Origin: Burkholderia paludis
GTDB taxonomy: Bacteria > Pseudomonadota > Gammaproteobacteria > Burkholderiales > Burkholderiaceae
Assembly (NCBI RefSeq): GCF_000732615.1
Contig: NZ_JPGL01000027.1
Span: 1-64,000, forward strand
Length of the DNA: 64,000 nt
Reading direction: 5' to 3'
In this document: piece after piece, positions 52,711 to 62,846 of the stretch
Numbering within the stretch: position 1 is the stretch's first letter
Layout: each line of letters starts with the position of its first letter
Position numbers and translations under genes: made by a program
The notes under the pieces: generated by a model
Seen by the model: the letters and a program-made list of their open reading frames with translations, nothing else
Told to the model about the DNA's origin: nothing
The model's database searches: none

Positions 52711-53817
52711 ATGACCGTAAAGCTCACAATCGATTGCATGGGAGGCGACCACGGCCCGTCCGTGACCGTTCCCGCGGCAGTCAAGTTCGTCCGCGCGCAT
52801 CCCGATGCGCATCTGATGCTCGTCGGCATCGAAAGCGCGATCCGCGCTCAGCTGAAGAAGCTGAAAGCCCTCGACGATCCCGCGCTGACCGTCGTTCCCG
52901 CCACCGAAGTCGTGGCGATGGACGACCCTGTCGAAGTGGCGCTGCGCAAGAAGAAGGATTCTTCGATGCGCGTCGCACTCAACCACGTCAAGGAAGGCGC
53001 GGCGCAGGCCTGCATCTCCGCCGGCAATACCGGCGCGCTGATGGCCGTTTCCCGTTACGTACTCAAGACGCTGCCCGGCATCGAGCGGCCCGCGATCGCG
53101 TTCGCGCTGCCGAACCCGACCGGCTATACGATGATGCTGGACCTCGGCGCGAACGTCGACTGCGAGCCGCAGCACCTGCTGCAGTTCGCGGAGATGGGGC
53201 ATGCGCTCGTGGCCGCGCTCGAAGGCAAGGAGCGCCCGACGATCGGCCTGCTGAACATCGGCGAAGAGGTGATCAAGGGCAATGAAACGATCAAGCGCGC
53301 GGGTGAACTGCTGCGCGCCAGCACGCTGAATTTCCGCGGCAACGTGGAAGGCAACGACATCTACAAGGGCACGGTCGACGTGATCGTGTGCGACGGCTTC
53401 GTCGGCAACGTCGCGCTGAAGACGTCCGAGGGGCTCGCGCAGATGCTGTCCGACATCATCCGCGAGGAGTTCGGCCGGTCGCTGATGTCGAAGCTGATGG
53501 CGCTGCTCGCGCTGCCCGTGCTGATGCGTTTCAAGAAGCGCGTCGACCACCGCCAGTACAACGGCGCGGCGCTGCTGGGGCTCAAGAGCCTCGTGATCAA
53601 GAGCCATGGTTCGGCCGATGCCTACGCGTTTGAGTGGGCGATCAAACGCGGGTATGATGCCGTCAAAAACGGCGTGCTGGAGCGCCTCGCGCGCGCGATG
53701 GCGGATAATTCAGTGTCGCTCGGCGATGGCGAACACGACGCGGGCGGCGCGGGCCGTGCAAGCCCGGCCGCAGGCCATCACGCCGAACCTTCCGCTGCGC
53801 AATCCTCTAAAGCATAA
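52711..53817 (+). CDS. plsX: Phosphate acyltransferase PlsX
   Basis: A 368-residue enzyme making acyl-phosphate from acyl-ACP for phospholipid synthesis. The N-terminus [20 protein letters not shown] and the motifs [14 protein letters not shown] and [20 protein letters not shown] match the family; the C-terminus has a short alanine-rich tail. It is first of the lipid cluster; fabH starts directly after its stop codon. Confidence 0.97.
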   Translation: MTVKLTIDCMGGDHGPSVTVPAAVKFVRAHPDAHLMLVGIESAIRAQLKKLKALDDPALTVVPATEVVAMDDPVEVALRKKKDSSMRVALNHVKEGAAQACISAGNTGALMAVSRYVLKTLPGIERPAIAFALPNPTGYTMMLDLGANVDCEPQHLLQFAEMGHALVAALEGKERPTIGLLNIGEEVIKGNETIKRAGELLRASTLNFRGNVEGNDIYKGTVDVIVCDGFVGNVALKTSEGLAQMLSDIIREEFGRSLMSKLMALLALPVLMRFKKRVDHRQYNGAALLGLKSLVIKSHGSADAYAFEWAIKRGYDAVKNGVLERLARAMADNSVSLGDGEHDAGGAGRASPAAGHHAEPSAAQSSKA

Positions 53818-54807
53818 ATGGCCCAATCGACTCTCTATTCCCGCGTGCTCGGCACGGGCAGTTATCTGCCGCCTGACCGCGTCACGAACCAGCAGTTGAC
53901 CGATCGTCTCGCGAAGGAAGGCATCGAGACGAGCGATGAATGGATCGTGGCGCGCACGGGCATCCATGCGCGTCATTTTGCCGCGCCGGACGTCACGACG
54001 AGCGATCTCGCGCTCGAGGCGTCGCGCCGCGCGATCGAGATGGCCGATATCGATCCGCAGTCGATCGACCTGATCATCGTCGCGACTTCGACCCCCGATT
54101 TCGTGTTCCCGAGCACCGCGTGCCTGCTGCAGAGCAAGCTCGGCATCAAGAACGGCGGCGCGGCGCTCGACGTGCAGGCCGTGTGTTCGGGCTTCGCGTA
54201 CGCGGTGGCGACGGCCGACAGCTTCATCCGCAGCGGCCAGCACCGCACGGCGCTCGTCGTCGGTGCGGAGACGTTCTCGCGCATTCTCGACTTCAAGGAC
54301 CGCACGACCTGCGTGCTGTTCGGCGACGGCGCGGGCGCGGTGGTCCTGTCCGCATCGGACGAGCCGGGCGTGCTCGGCAGCGCGCTGCACGCGGACGGCA
54401 GCTACTCGCACATCCTTTGCACGCCGGGCAACGTGAACCGCGGCGTGATCGAGGGCAGCGCGTTCCTGCACATGGACGGGCAGGCCGTGTTCAAGCTGGC
54501 GGTCAACGTCCTTGAAAAGGTCGCGATCGAGGCGCTCGCGAAGGCGAATCTCGCGCCCGAGCAGATCGACTGGCTGATTCCGCATCAGGCCAACATCCGC
54601 ATCATGACCAGCACCTGCCGCAAGCTCGGCCTGCCGCAGGAGCGCATGGTCGTGACGGTCGACCAGCACGGCAACACGTCGGCCGCGTCGATCCCGCTGG
54701 CGCTCGACGCCGCGGTGCGCGACGGCCGCATCCAGCGCGGTCAGCACGTGCTGATCGAAGGCGTCGGCGGCGGCTTCACCTGGGGCGCGTCGGTCTTCCG
54801 CTACTGA
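53818..54807 (+). CDS. fabH: 3-oxoacyl-ACP synthase III FabH
   Basis: A 329-residue initiating condensing enzyme joining acetyl-CoA and malonyl-ACP. Catalytic triad: Cys123 (VCSGFAY), His in IPHQANIR and Asn in QHGNTSAAS. It starts right after the plsX stop, with fabD 84 bases downstream. Confidence 0.97.
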   Translation: MAQSTLYSRVLGTGSYLPPDRVTNQQLTDRLAKEGIETSDEWIVARTGIHARHFAAPDVTTSDLALEASRRAIEMADIDPQSIDLIIVATSTPDFVFPSTACLLQSKLGIKNGGAALDVQAVCSGFAYAVATADSFIRSGQHRTALVVGAETFSRILDFKDRTTCVLFGDGAGAVVLSASDEPGVLGSALHADGSYSHILCTPGNVNRGVIEGSAFLHMDGQAVFKLAVNVLEKVAIEALAKANLAPEQIDWLIPHQANIRIMTSTCRKLGLPQERMVVTVDQHGNTSAASIPLALDAAVRDGRIQRGQHVLIEGVGGGFTWGASVFRY

Positions 54808-54890
54808 TCCGCGGCGCGCGATTGCCGCGCGCGGATCCCACCGGCGCGCCGTTCGTGCGCGCCGTCCGAATCGATTCAATTGGGGACGAT

Positions 54891-55823
54891 ATGAAATTTG
54901 CATTCGTTTTTCCGGGGCAGGGCTCGCAGGCGGTCGGCATGCTCAATGCATTTGCCGATCTGGCCATCGTGCGCGAGACGCTCCAGGAAGCGTCCGATGC
55001 ACTCAATCAGGATCTCGGCAAGCTGATCGCCGAAGGCCCGGCCGAAGAGCTGAATCTCACCGCCAACACGCAGCCCGTGATGCTGACCGCCGCATATGCG
55101 TGCTACCGCGCATGGCAGCAGGCGGGCGGCCCGGCGCCGTCGATCGTCGCCGGGCACAGCCTCGGTGAATACACGGCGCTCGTCGCGGCCGGCGCGCTCG
55201 CGTTCAAGGACGCCGTGCCGCTCGTGCGCTTCCGCGCGCAGGCGATGCAGACGGCCGTCCCGGTGGGCCAGGGCGGCATGGCCGCCATCCTGGGCCTCGA
55301 CGACGACACGGTGCGCGCGGTGTGCGCCGAAGCCGCGGAAGCAGGGATCGTCGAAGCGGTGAATTTCAACGCGCCCGCGCAGGTCGTGATCGCCGGCAAC
55401 AAGGCCGCGGTCGAAAAGGCCTGCGAAATCGCGAAGGCGAAGGGTGCGAAGCGCGCGCTGCCGCTGCCGGTGTCGGCGCCGTTCCATTCGTCGCTGCTCA
55501 AGCCGGCGTCGGACCAGTTGCGCGACTATCTCGCGAGCGTCGACGTCAAGGCGCCGCAGATTCCGGTCGTCAATAATATCGACGTCGCCGTGGTCAGCGA
55601 TCCGGCTGCAATCAAGGATGCGCTGGTGCGCCAGGCCGCAGGCCCCGTGCGCTGGGTCGAATGCGTGCGGCACATCGCCGGCACGGGCGTCACGCACGTG
55701 ATCGAATGCGGTCCGGGCAAGGTGCTCGCCGGCCTGACGAAACGCATCGACGGCAACCTGACGGGCGCGTCGGTATTCGATCCGGCGTCGCTCGACGAAG
55801 CGCTCAAGCTGGTGACCGCCTGA
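54891..55823 (+). CDS. fabD: Malonyl-CoA:ACP transacylase FabD
   Basis: A 310-residue enzyme loading malonyl groups onto ACP. The N-terminal FVFPGQGSQ and nucleophile site GHSLGEYTALVAAG are present, with HIAGTGVTHVIECGPGKVL near the C-terminus. ATG 54891 is chosen for the family N-terminus. Confidence 0.97.
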   Translation: MKFAFVFPGQGSQAVGMLNAFADLAIVRETLQEASDALNQDLGKLIAEGPAEELNLTANTQPVMLTAAYACYRAWQQAGGPAPSIVAGHSLGEYTALVAAGALAFKDAVPLVRFRAQAMQTAVPVGQGGMAAILGLDDDTVRAVCAEAAEAGIVEAVNFNAPAQVVIAGNKAAVEKACEIAKAKGAKRALPLPVSAPFHSSLLKPASDQLRDYLASVDVKAPQIPVVNNIDVAVVSDPAAIKDALVRQAAGPVRWVECVRHIAGTGVTHVIECGPGKVLAGLTKRIDGNLTGASVFDPASLDEALKLVTA

Positions 55824-55859
55824 CGCGGCGCCTTTTTTCAAGAGACGGAAACTCGATTC

Positions 55860-56609
55860 ATGGACAAGACTCTCGATAAACAGGTTGCGATCGTCACCGG
55901 CGCGTCGCGCGGCATCGGCCGCTCGATCGCGCTCGAACTCGCGCGCCTGGGCGCGACGGTGATCGGTACGGCGACGAGCGAATCGGGCGCTGACGCGATC
56001 ACCGCGGCATTCGCGGAAGCGGGCGTCACGGGGCGCGGCGCGGTGCTGAACGTCAACGACGCGGCCGCCGCCGAGGCGCTGATCGATGCGACCGTGAAGG
56101 AATTCGGCGCGCTGAACGTGCTCGTCAACAACGCGGGCATCACGCAGGACCAGCTCGCGATGCGGATGAAGGATGAAGACTGGGACGCGGTGATCGACAC
56201 CAACCTGAAGTCGGTATTCCGCCTGTCGCGCGCGGTGCTGCGCCCGATGATGAAGGCGCGCGGCGGCCGTATCATCAACATTACGTCGGTGGTCGGCTCG
56301 GCCGGCAACCCCGGCCAGGTCAACTACGCGGCCGCGAAGGCCGGCGTCGCGGGCATGACCCGCGCGCTCGCGCGGGAAATCGGCAGCCGCGGCATCACGG
56401 TGAACTGCGTGGCGCCGGGCTTCATCGACACCGACATGACGAAGACGCTGCCGGAAGAACAGCAGGCCGCGCTCAAGACCCAGATTCCGCTCGGCCGCCT
56501 CGGCAGCCCGGAAGACATCGCCCATGCCGTCGCGTTCCTCGCATCGCCGCAGGCCGGTTACATTACCGGCACGACGCTGCACGTGAACGGCGGCATGTAC
56601 ATGTCGTAA
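55860..56609 (+). CDS. fabG: 3-oxoacyl-ACP reductase FabG
   Basis: A 249-residue short-chain dehydrogenase reducing 3-oxoacyl-ACP with NADPH. Cofactor motif GASRGIGRS, NAG structural motif and the catalytic Ser (TSVVGSAG), Tyr and Lys (VNYAAAKAG) are intact. Typical fab cluster position between fabD and acpP. Confidence 0.97.
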   Translation: MDKTLDKQVAIVTGASRGIGRSIALELARLGATVIGTATSESGADAITAAFAEAGVTGRGAVLNVNDAAAAEALIDATVKEFGALNVLVNNAGITQDQLAMRMKDEDWDAVIDTNLKSVFRLSRAVLRPMMKARGGRIINITSVVGSAGNPGQVNYAAAKAGVAGMTRALAREIGSRGITVNCVAPGFIDTDMTKTLPEEQQAALKTQIPLGRLGSPEDIAHAVAFLASPQAGYITGTTLHVNGGMYMS

Positions 56610-56753
56610 CGGTTTTCGTTTACCATCCGCGCCGTATCCCGTTTTTCAGGCGGATCGGCGCTTGATCGACCATCAAGCCAACGCGCGTTTTGGCGTCAGC
56701 AAACCTGATAAAATGCGCGCACTTGTAAATCTGAACTTTCCCTCGGAGGGGTA

Positions 56754-56993
56754 ATGGACAACATCGAACAACGTGTCAAGAAGATCGTCGCTGAACAACT
56801 GGGCGTCGCTGAAGGCGAGATCAAGAACGAAGCTTCGTTCGTGAACGACCTCGGCGCCGACTCGCTCGACACGGTCGAACTGGTGATGGCTCTCGAAGAC
56901 GAGTTCGGCATGGAAATCCCGGACGAAGAAGCAGAGAAGATCACGACCGTTCAGCAAGCGATCGACTACGCTCGCGCAAACGTCAAGGCGTAA
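56754..56993 (+). CDS. acpP: Acyl carrier protein
   Basis: A 79-residue acidic carrier. The phosphopantetheine attachment Ser37 is in GADSLDTVE. Preceded by a strong GGAGG ribosome site (56745-56749). The 164-base gap to fabF holds alternative hairpins, which may help explain the high acpP level usually seen. Confidence 0.98.
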   Translation: MDNIEQRVKKIVAEQLGVAEGEIKNEASFVNDLGADSLDTVELVMALEDEFGMEIPDEEAEKITTVQQAIDYARANVKA

Positions 56994-57077
56994 GCGCCTT
57001 TCGCGCTTGTTCGCCACGTCGCCGCGATCTTCGCGATTGACGCGTCATCCTGCCGGCTTCGCGCCGGACGGACTAAC

Positions 57078-57129
57078 AGCCACAGGGCTCGCAGGGCTGG
57101 TTCCTGTGGCCACTGTGGCTTTTGTTTTT
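57078..57129 (+). promoter_or_regulatory. Candidate attenuator between acpP and fabF
   Basis: Two mutually exclusive hairpins share one arm. AGCCACAG (57078-57085) can pair with CTGTGGCT (57113-57120), which is followed by TTTGTTTTTG and would act as a terminator. Alternatively CCACAGG (57080-57086) can pair with CCTGTGG (57103-57109) and would block the terminator. Confidence 0.5.
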
Positions 57130-57157
57130 GTCATCCAATAATGCAAAAGAGGTTACC

Positions 57158-58390
57158 GTGAGCCGCCGTCGTGTTGTTGTTACAGGCCTGGGGCTGATTT
57201 CGCCTGTTGGCAATAATGTTGCCGACGGCTGGGCCAATCTCGTCGCCGGCAAGTCCGGTATCGCTACCGTCACGAAGTTCGATCCGTCGAACCTCGCCGT
57301 CCATTTCGCGGGCGAAGTGAAGGGTTTCAGCGCCGAGGAGTACATCCCGGCGAAGGAAGCCCGGAACATGGATACGTTCATCCACTACGGCATTGCCGCC
57401 GGCGTCCAGGCCATCAAGGACAGCGGGCTGGAAGTGAACGAAGCCAATGCGGAACGCATCGGCGTGCTGGTCGGTTCCGGCATCGGCGGCCTGCCGATGA
57501 TTGAAGACACGCACCAGACCTACGTCGATCGCGGCGCGCGCCGGATCTCGCCGTTCTTCGTGCCCGGTTCGATCATCAACATGATCTCGGGCCACCTGAG
57601 CATCATGTTCGGCCTGAAGGGCCCGAACCTCGCCGCCGTGACGGCCTGCACGACCGGCCTGCACAGCATCGGCCTCGCAGCGCGCCTGATCCAGGCGGGC
57701 GACGCCGACGTGATGGTCGCGGGCGGCGCCGAGTCGACGGTGTCGCCGCTCGGCATCGGCGGTTTCGCGGCAGCGCGCGCGCTGTCCACCCGCAACGACG
57801 ATCCGGCGACCGCATCCCGTCCGTGGGACAAGGATCGCGACGGCTTCGTGCTGGGCGAGGGCGCCGGCGTGATGGTGCTCGAGGAGTACGAGGCGGCCAA
57901 GGCGCGCGGTGCGAAGATCTACGCGGAAGTCTCCGGCTTCGGCATGACGGGCGATGCGTACCACATGACCGCGCCGAACATGGACGGCCCGCGCCGCTGC
58001 ATGGTCGCGGCGCTGCGCGACGCCGGCGTGAACGCGGACGAGGTCCAGTACCTGAACGCGCACGGAACGTCGACGCCGCTGGGCGACAAGAACGAGTCCG
58101 ACGCGGTGAAGGCGGCCTTTGGCGAGCACGCGTACAAGATCGTCGTGAACTCGACGAAGTCGATGACGGGCCACCTGCTGGGCGGCGCGGGCGGCCTCGA
58201 GTCGGTGTTCACGGTGCTGGCGCTGCACAACAACGTGTCGCCGCCGACCATCAACATCTTCAACCAGGACCCGGAGTGCGATCTCGATTACTGCGCGAAT
58301 ACCGCGCGTGACATGAAGATCGACGTCGCCGTGAAGAACAACTTCGGCTTCGGCGGCACGAACGGCACGCTGGTGTTCAAGCGCGTCTGA
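57158..58390 (+). CDS. fabF: 3-oxoacyl-ACP synthase II FabF
   Basis: A 410-residue elongating condensing enzyme. Catalytic Cys164 ([10 protein letters not shown]), His in [11 protein letters not shown] and His in [12 protein letters not shown] complete the triad; the terminal loop [10 protein letters not shown] is standard. The start is GTG at 57158 after an AAGAGG ribosome site. Last fab gene of the cluster. Confidence 0.97.
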   Translation: MSRRRVVVTGLGLISPVGNNVADGWANLVAGKSGIATVTKFDPSNLAVHFAGEVKGFSAEEYIPAKEARNMDTFIHYGIAAGVQAIKDSGLEVNEANAERIGVLVGSGIGGLPMIEDTHQTYVDRGARRISPFFVPGSIINMISGHLSIMFGLKGPNLAAVTACTTGLHSIGLAARLIQAGDADVMVAGGAESTVSPLGIGGFAAARALSTRNDDPATASRPWDKDRDGFVLGEGAGVMVLEEYEAAKARGAKIYAEVSGFGMTGDAYHMTAPNMDGPRRCMVAALRDAGVNADEVQYLNAHGTSTPLGDKNESDAVKAAFGEHAYKIVVNSTKSMTGHLLGGAGGLESVFTVLALHNNVSPPTINIFNQDPECDLDYCANTARDMKIDVAVKNNFGFGGTNGTLVFKRV

Positions 58391-58402
58391 CGCCGCAATC
58401 GC

Positions 58403-58867
58403 TTGACGAGTCCATTCGATGTTCCGGCCGGGCGTCCGCAGCGTTTTGCGTTGCGGGCCTCGGCCGTGTTGTATCTCGTGCTGGCGGCGTTCGTCGCATC
58501 GGCTGCCGCGTCGGTCTACCTGTTCTGGGCGCCGCGCGCAGGCGCGGCCGGCGGCGCCTGCGTGGCGGCCGCGACGGCCGCGCTGCTCGCCGTGTACGCC
58601 GCGCGGGCCTGCGCCCGCCGGTTGCCGGCCGAGTTGCGGATCGACGCATTCGGGGAAGTCGCGGCGTTTGGCCGCACCGGGCGCCTGCTGGCCCGCGGCC
58701 GCGTGACGGGCCATGCGCACTGGAGCAGCCTGCTGCTGGTGCTGACGGTCGGGCAGGGCGCCCGGCGGGCCCGGCCGCTGCTGATCCCGGCCGATGCGCT
58801 GGATGCCGCGTCGTTCAGCGCGCTTTCCGTGCTGGCGAGAACGTCGGGCACGGCGGGGCGGGCATGA
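58403..58867 (+). CDS. YgfX/CptA-like membrane protein
   Basis: A 154-residue protein with two N-terminal hydrophobic helices (about 15-40 and 44-65) followed by a soluble region containing GRVTGHAHWSSLLLVLTVGQ and ending LIPADALDAASFSALSVL. This layout and the final pattern fit the YgfX (CptA) family, which in E. coli pairs with SdhE/YgfY. No ygfY neighbour is present here. It uses TTG at 58403, in the same frame as fabF, 12 bases beyond its stop codon. In other beta-proteobacteria a similar small protein sits between fabF and rpoE. Confidence 0.6.
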   Translation: MTSPFDVPAGRPQRFALRASAVLYLVLAAFVASAAASVYLFWAPRAGAAGGACVAAATAALLAVYAARACARRLPAELRIDAFGEVAAFGRTGRLLARGRVTGHAHWSSLLLVLTVGQGARRARPLLIPADALDAASFSALSVLARTSGTAGRA

Positions 58868-58958
58868 CGGCGGTGCAGTTACCGACCGTAACAAGCGGCC
58901 GGCGCGGGAACGCTACAATAACGCTCCGCGTTGCATCCCTAGTTAACGGATTTGTCAG

Positions 58959-59558
58959 GTGAGTGAAAAAGAAATCGATCAGGCTCTGGTCGAGCGCGTA
59001 CAGAAGGGCGACAAGGCGGCGTTCGAACTCCTGGTCTCCAAATACCACCGCAAGATCATTCGGCTGATCTCGCGCCTCGTGCGGGATCCCGCCGAGGTCG
59101 AGGATGTGGCCCAGGACGCGTTCATCAAGGCGTATCGTGCGCTGCCGCAATTTCGCGGCGAATCGGCGTTCTATACGTGGTTGTACCGGATTGCCGTCAA
59201 TACGGCGAAGAACTACCTTGCGACGCAAGGCCGCCGGGCACCGACCTCGACCGAGGCCGATGCGGAGGAAGCGGAAACTTTCTCCGATGCAGACCAACTA
59301 AGGGATATCAACACGCCTGAGTCGATGTTGATGAGCAAGCAGATTGCCGAGACGGTCAACGCTGCAATGGCTCTGCTGCCCGAGGAACTGCGTCAGGCAA
59401 TCACGCTGCGCGAGATCGAGGGCCTGAGCTACGAAGAGATCGCGGAAATGATGGGCTGTCCGATCGGGACGGTCCGGTCGCGGATCTTCCGTGCACGCGA
59501 GGCAATCGCTGCGAAATTGCGTCCGCTGCTCGATACGCCCGAAGGCAAGCGCTGGTAA
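58959..59558 (+). CDS. rpoE: RNA polymerase sigma factor RpoE (sigma-E)
   Basis: A 199-residue extracytoplasmic-function sigma factor. Sigma region 2 is DPAEVEDVAQDAFIKAYRAL with FYTWLYRIAVNTAKNYL; region 4 has the HTH SYEEIAEMMGCPIGTVRSR. The closest homologue is AlgU/RpoE of envelope stress. Start is GTG 58959. The cognate anti-sigma and sensor genes follow as rpoE-rseA-rseB-mucD. A TACAAT at 58914-58919 may be its own -10. Confidence 0.95.
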   Translation: MSEKEIDQALVERVQKGDKAAFELLVSKYHRKIIRLISRLVRDPAEVEDVAQDAFIKAYRALPQFRGESAFYTWLYRIAVNTAKNYLATQGRRAPTSTEADAEEAETFSDADQLRDINTPESMLMSKQIAETVNAAMALLPEELRQAITLREIEGLSYEEIAEMMGCPIGTVRSRIFRAREAIAAKLRPLLDTPEGKRW

Positions 59559-59644
59559 GCGCGACAGGCGGAGCGACGCGGGTCGGGGTCTAGTTACGGT
59601 TAGAGTCGTGAAGTCACGACGGGGTGTGCAAGATGGGGAGCATC

Positions 59645-60262
59645 ATGGGGTCGGTCAATACGCAGTCGCAAACGTGCTCGCGCGGCGAGCGCCTTTCCGC
59701 GCTGGTCGACGGCGAAATGTTCGATGGCCCGGACAACGGGCAGTTTCTGGCTGAGCTCGACCGCGCGGATCGCGCTGCGTGGGCCCATTACCACCTGATC
59801 GGCGATGCGCTGCGCTCCGACGAGCTCGCGCTGTCGCCGGCGCTGAGCGTCGCGTTTACCGCCCGCATGTCGGCGGTGCTCGAAAGCGAGCCGCACCTGC
59901 TCGCGCCTGCGGCCGCGCCTGTCGCCCGCAGGCTGCTGTCGCTGCGCCGGCGTGTCGTGCCCGCGTTCGCGGTCGCCGCGGCGGCGGCCACGCTCACGTG
60001 GATCGTCGTTCCGCAAATGCAGACGGCCGGCGCCCCGGGCGCCGTCCAGGTCGCGTCGGCCGGTGCGCCGCAAGGCGGCAACCTGCAGCGCGTGGCGGTT
60101 GCGCAGGCATCGGCCCAGCCGGGGCTGCAGGACGTCAACATCATTCGCGACGCGAGCCTCGACCAATACCTTGAAGCGCACCAGCAATTCGCGCAGCAGC
60201 CCGTCGTCACGGGTTCGATGCCGCTGATCCGCGCTGCCGTGACCACCACGCCAGGCCAATAA
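59645..60262 (+). CDS. rseA: Anti-sigma-E factor RseA
   Basis: A 205-residue membrane anti-sigma protein. The cytoplasmic part starts ERLSALVDGEMFDG and holds the RseA N-domain; one membrane helix lies near 103-122 (VVPAFAVAAAAATLTWIVV); the rest is periplasmic. Start 59645 is chosen because GGGAG (59636-59640) is well placed; an ATG at 59633 is an alternative. Stress-triggered cleavage frees RpoE. Confidence 0.92.
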   Translation: MGSVNTQSQTCSRGERLSALVDGEMFDGPDNGQFLAELDRADRAAWAHYHLIGDALRSDELALSPALSVAFTARMSAVLESEPHLLAPAAAPVARRLLSLRRRVVPAFAVAAAAATLTWIVVPQMQTAGAPGAVQVASAGAPQGGNLQRVAVAQASAQPGLQDVNIIRDASLDQYLEAHQQFAQQPVVTGSMPLIRAAVTTTPGQ

Positions 60263-60267
60263 ACCCG

Positions 60268-61320
60268 ATGCGGACATTGCAGTTGAATCACGCCATCTCC
60301 GGATGGAAGCGGCTGCCGGCCCTCCTGCTTTGCGCAGCCGCCCTGTTGTCCGTTCAATCCCTCCCTGCCAGCGCCCAGCAACCGGACGATCCAGTCGCGA
60401 CCCGCAAGGGCGCCGCGGACTGGCTCGACCGCGTCCAGCAGGCGGCGCAGCAGCAGAGCTACGAGGGCACGTTCGTCTACCAGCGCGGCGGGTACGTGCA
60501 GTCGTCGCGGATCGCGCACGTCGCGTCCCGCGACGGCGAATTCGAGCGGATCGAGACGCTCGACGGCAAGCCGCGCAAGCTGCTGCGGCACAACGACGAG
60601 CTTTACACGTTCGTGCCCGAGCGCAAGCTGTGCGTGGTCGAGCGCCGTCAGACGCGCGACTCGTTCCCGGCGCTGCTCGGTGCGAGCGGCGATCACGTGA
60701 TGTCCGTGTACGACGCGAAGTCGCTGGGCAAGGATCGCGTGGCCGGGATCGATGCGCAGGTCGTCGAGCTCGTGCCGAAGGATGCCTACCGCTTCACGTA
60801 CAAGCTGTGGGTCGACGCGCGCACGGGGCTGCTGCTGCGTTCGCAGACGCTCGATGCGACCGATCGCGTGCTCGAGCAGATTGCGTTCTCGCAATTGCAG
60901 ACGGGCGGCGCGAGCGGCGACAAGGCCGCGATCGCGGCCGGCATGCGCAACCTGAGCGGCTGGACGATCGTGCGCCCGCCGGTCGCGGCGGTCGACATGG
61001 AGGCGCAGGGCTGGCAGCTCGCGCCGAGCGTTGCCGGCTTCCAGAAGATTCGTGAAGTGCGCCGGCCGATGGCCGCGCGCGACGCCGGCGAGCCGCCGAT
61101 CCCGGTCGATCAGGCCGTGTTCACCGACGGTCTCGCGACGATCTCGGTTTTCATCGAGCCGGCCGAAAAGAATTCGCGCAAGGAAGGCGCGGGCAGCACC
61201 GGGGCGACGAACGTGCTCGTGAAGCGCCGCGGCGACTACTGGATCACCGTGCTCGGCGAAGTGCCGCCGGCTACGTTGCAGCAGTTCGCGTCTGCCATAG
61301 AATACAAGGCTTCCAAGTAA
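60268..61320 (+). CDS. rseB: Sigma-E regulator RseB/MucB
   Basis: A 350-residue periplasmic protein that binds RseA and senses lipid or envelope stress. A signal peptide (about 1-36, cleavage at ASA-QQ) is followed by ARKGAADWLDRVQQAAQQQSYE-type N-domain with GTFVYQRGGYVQSSR and a C-terminal MucB/RseB domain ending WITVLGEVPPATLQQFA. Starts 6 bases after rseA. Confidence 0.93.
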   Translation: MRTLQLNHAISGWKRLPALLLCAAALLSVQSLPASAQQPDDPVATRKGAADWLDRVQQAAQQQSYEGTFVYQRGGYVQSSRIAHVASRDGEFERIETLDGKPRKLLRHNDELYTFVPERKLCVVERRQTRDSFPALLGASGDHVMSVYDAKSLGKDRVAGIDAQVVELVPKDAYRFTYKLWVDARTGLLLRSQTLDATDRVLEQIAFSQLQTGGASGDKAAIAAGMRNLSGWTIVRPPVAAVDMEAQGWQLAPSVAGFQKIREVRRPMAARDAGEPPIPVDQAVFTDGLATISVFIEPAEKNSRKEGAGSTGATNVLVKRRGDYWITVLGEVPPATLQQFASAIEYKASK

Positions 61321-61336
61321 CGCTACGGCTTCCGAC

Positions 61337-62839
61337 ATGATGAAACTCACGCTGCGCAAATGGCTCGCGGCGGCGGCATTGTCTGCCAGCCTGCCCCTCG
61401 TGCCGCACACCGCGCTCGCGGTGACGGCTCCCGCTGCCAGCCTGCCCGACTTCGCCGATCTGGTCGAAAAGGTCGGGCCGGCCGTCGTGAACATCCGGAC
61501 CACCGCGAACGTGCCGACGAGCAGCGGCCCGCGCGGGATGCTCCCGCCGGGCTTCGACGACGGCGACATGTCGGAATTCTTCCGGCGCTTCTTCGGCATT
61601 CCGCTGCCGCAGGCGCCCGGCGGCGGTAGCGGCAATGGCGGCGGCAGCTCGAAGAACGCGCCGGCGCCGGACAATCCGCCCGACACCGAGCAGAATCGCG
61701 GCGTCGGTTCGGGCTTCATCGTATCGGCCGACGGGTACGTGATGACCAACGCGCACGTCGTCGACGATGCGGACACCATCTACGTGACGCTGACCGACAA
61801 GCGCGAGTTCAAGGCGAAGCTGATCGGCGTCGACGATCGCACCGACGTCGCGGTCGTCAAGATCCAGGCGTCGAACCTGCCGGTCGTCGCGATCGGCGAC
61901 TCGAACAAGGTGCGCGTCGGCGAGTGGGTCGTCGCAATCGGTTCGCCGTTCGGTCTCGACAACACGGTCACGGCCGGCATCGTCAGCTCGAAGAGCCGCA
62001 ACACGGGCGACTACCTGCCGTTCATCCAGACCGACGTGGCCGTGAACCCAGGCAACTCGGGCGGCCCGCTGATCAACATGCAGGGCGAGGTGATCGGCAT
62101 CAACTCGCAGATCTACAGCCGTACCGGCGGCTTCATGGGCATCTCGTTCGCGATTCCGATCGACGAGGCGATGCGCGTGGCCGACCAGCTGAAGGCGACC
62201 GGCAAGGTCACGCGCGGCCGGATCGCGGTGGCGATCGGCGAGGTGACGAAGGACGTGGCCGATTCGATCGGGCTGCCGAAGGCCGAGGGCGCGCTCGTCA
62301 GCAGCGTCGAGCCGGGCGGCCCGGCCGACAAGGCGGGCATTCAGCCGGGCGACATCATCCTGAAGTTCAACGGCCGTTCGGTCGATACCGCGTCGGACCT
62401 GCCGCGCATGGTCGGCGACACGAAGCCGGGCACGAAGGCGACGGTCAGCGTGTGGCGAAAGGGTCAGGCACGCGATTTGCCGATCACGATCGCCGAGACG
62501 CCGGCCGAATCGACCGCGAAGGCCGAGCAGCGCAAGAACGCGCCGCAGAAGCCGCGCCAGGCCAATGCGCTTGGCCTGACCGTCAGCGACCTGACGGCGG
62601 AACAGATGAAGACGCTGAAGCTGAAGAACGGCGTGCAGGTCGACGGCGTCGACGGCCCGGCCGCCCGTGCGGGCCTGCAGCGCGGCGACATCGTGCTGCG
62701 CGTGGGCGATACCGACATCGCGAACGCCAAGCAGTTCGCCGACGTGACCGCGCAGCTCGATCCGCAGAAGGCGGTCGCGGTGCTCGTACGGCGCGGCGAC
62801 AACACGCAGTTCGTGCCGGTTCGGCCGCGCCAGAAGTAA
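61337..62839 (+). CDS. mucD: Periplasmic serine protease MucD/DegP-like
   Basis: A 500-residue HtrA protease/chaperone. After a signal peptide (about 1-29), the trypsin-like domain has the triad His140 (NAHVVDD), Asp170 (RTDVAVVKI) and Ser241 (NPGNSGGPL). Two PDZ domains follow (about 270-370 and 410-495). Regulated by the RpoE system of which it is part; in Pseudomonas MucD loss gives mucoidy. Confidence 0.94.
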   Translation: MMKLTLRKWLAAAALSASLPLVPHTALAVTAPAASLPDFADLVEKVGPAVVNIRTTANVPTSSGPRGMLPPGFDDGDMSEFFRRFFGIPLPQAPGGGSGNGGGSSKNAPAPDNPPDTEQNRGVGSGFIVSADGYVMTNAHVVDDADTIYVTLTDKREFKAKLIGVDDRTDVAVVKIQASNLPVVAIGDSNKVRVGEWVVAIGSPFGLDNTVTAGIVSSKSRNTGDYLPFIQTDVAVNPGNSGGPLINMQGEVIGINSQIYSRTGGFMGISFAIPIDEAMRVADQLKATGKVTRGRIAVAIGEVTKDVADSIGLPKAEGALVSSVEPGGPADKAGIQPGDIILKFNGRSVDTASDLPRMVGDTKPGTKATVSVWRKGQARDLPITIAETPAESTAKAEQRKNAPQKPRQANALGLTVSDLTAEQMKTLKLKNGVQVDGVDGPAARAGLQRGDIVLRVGDTDIANAKQFADVTAQLDPQKAVAVLVRRGDNTQFVPVRPRQK

Positions 62840-62846
62840 CGCGCCG

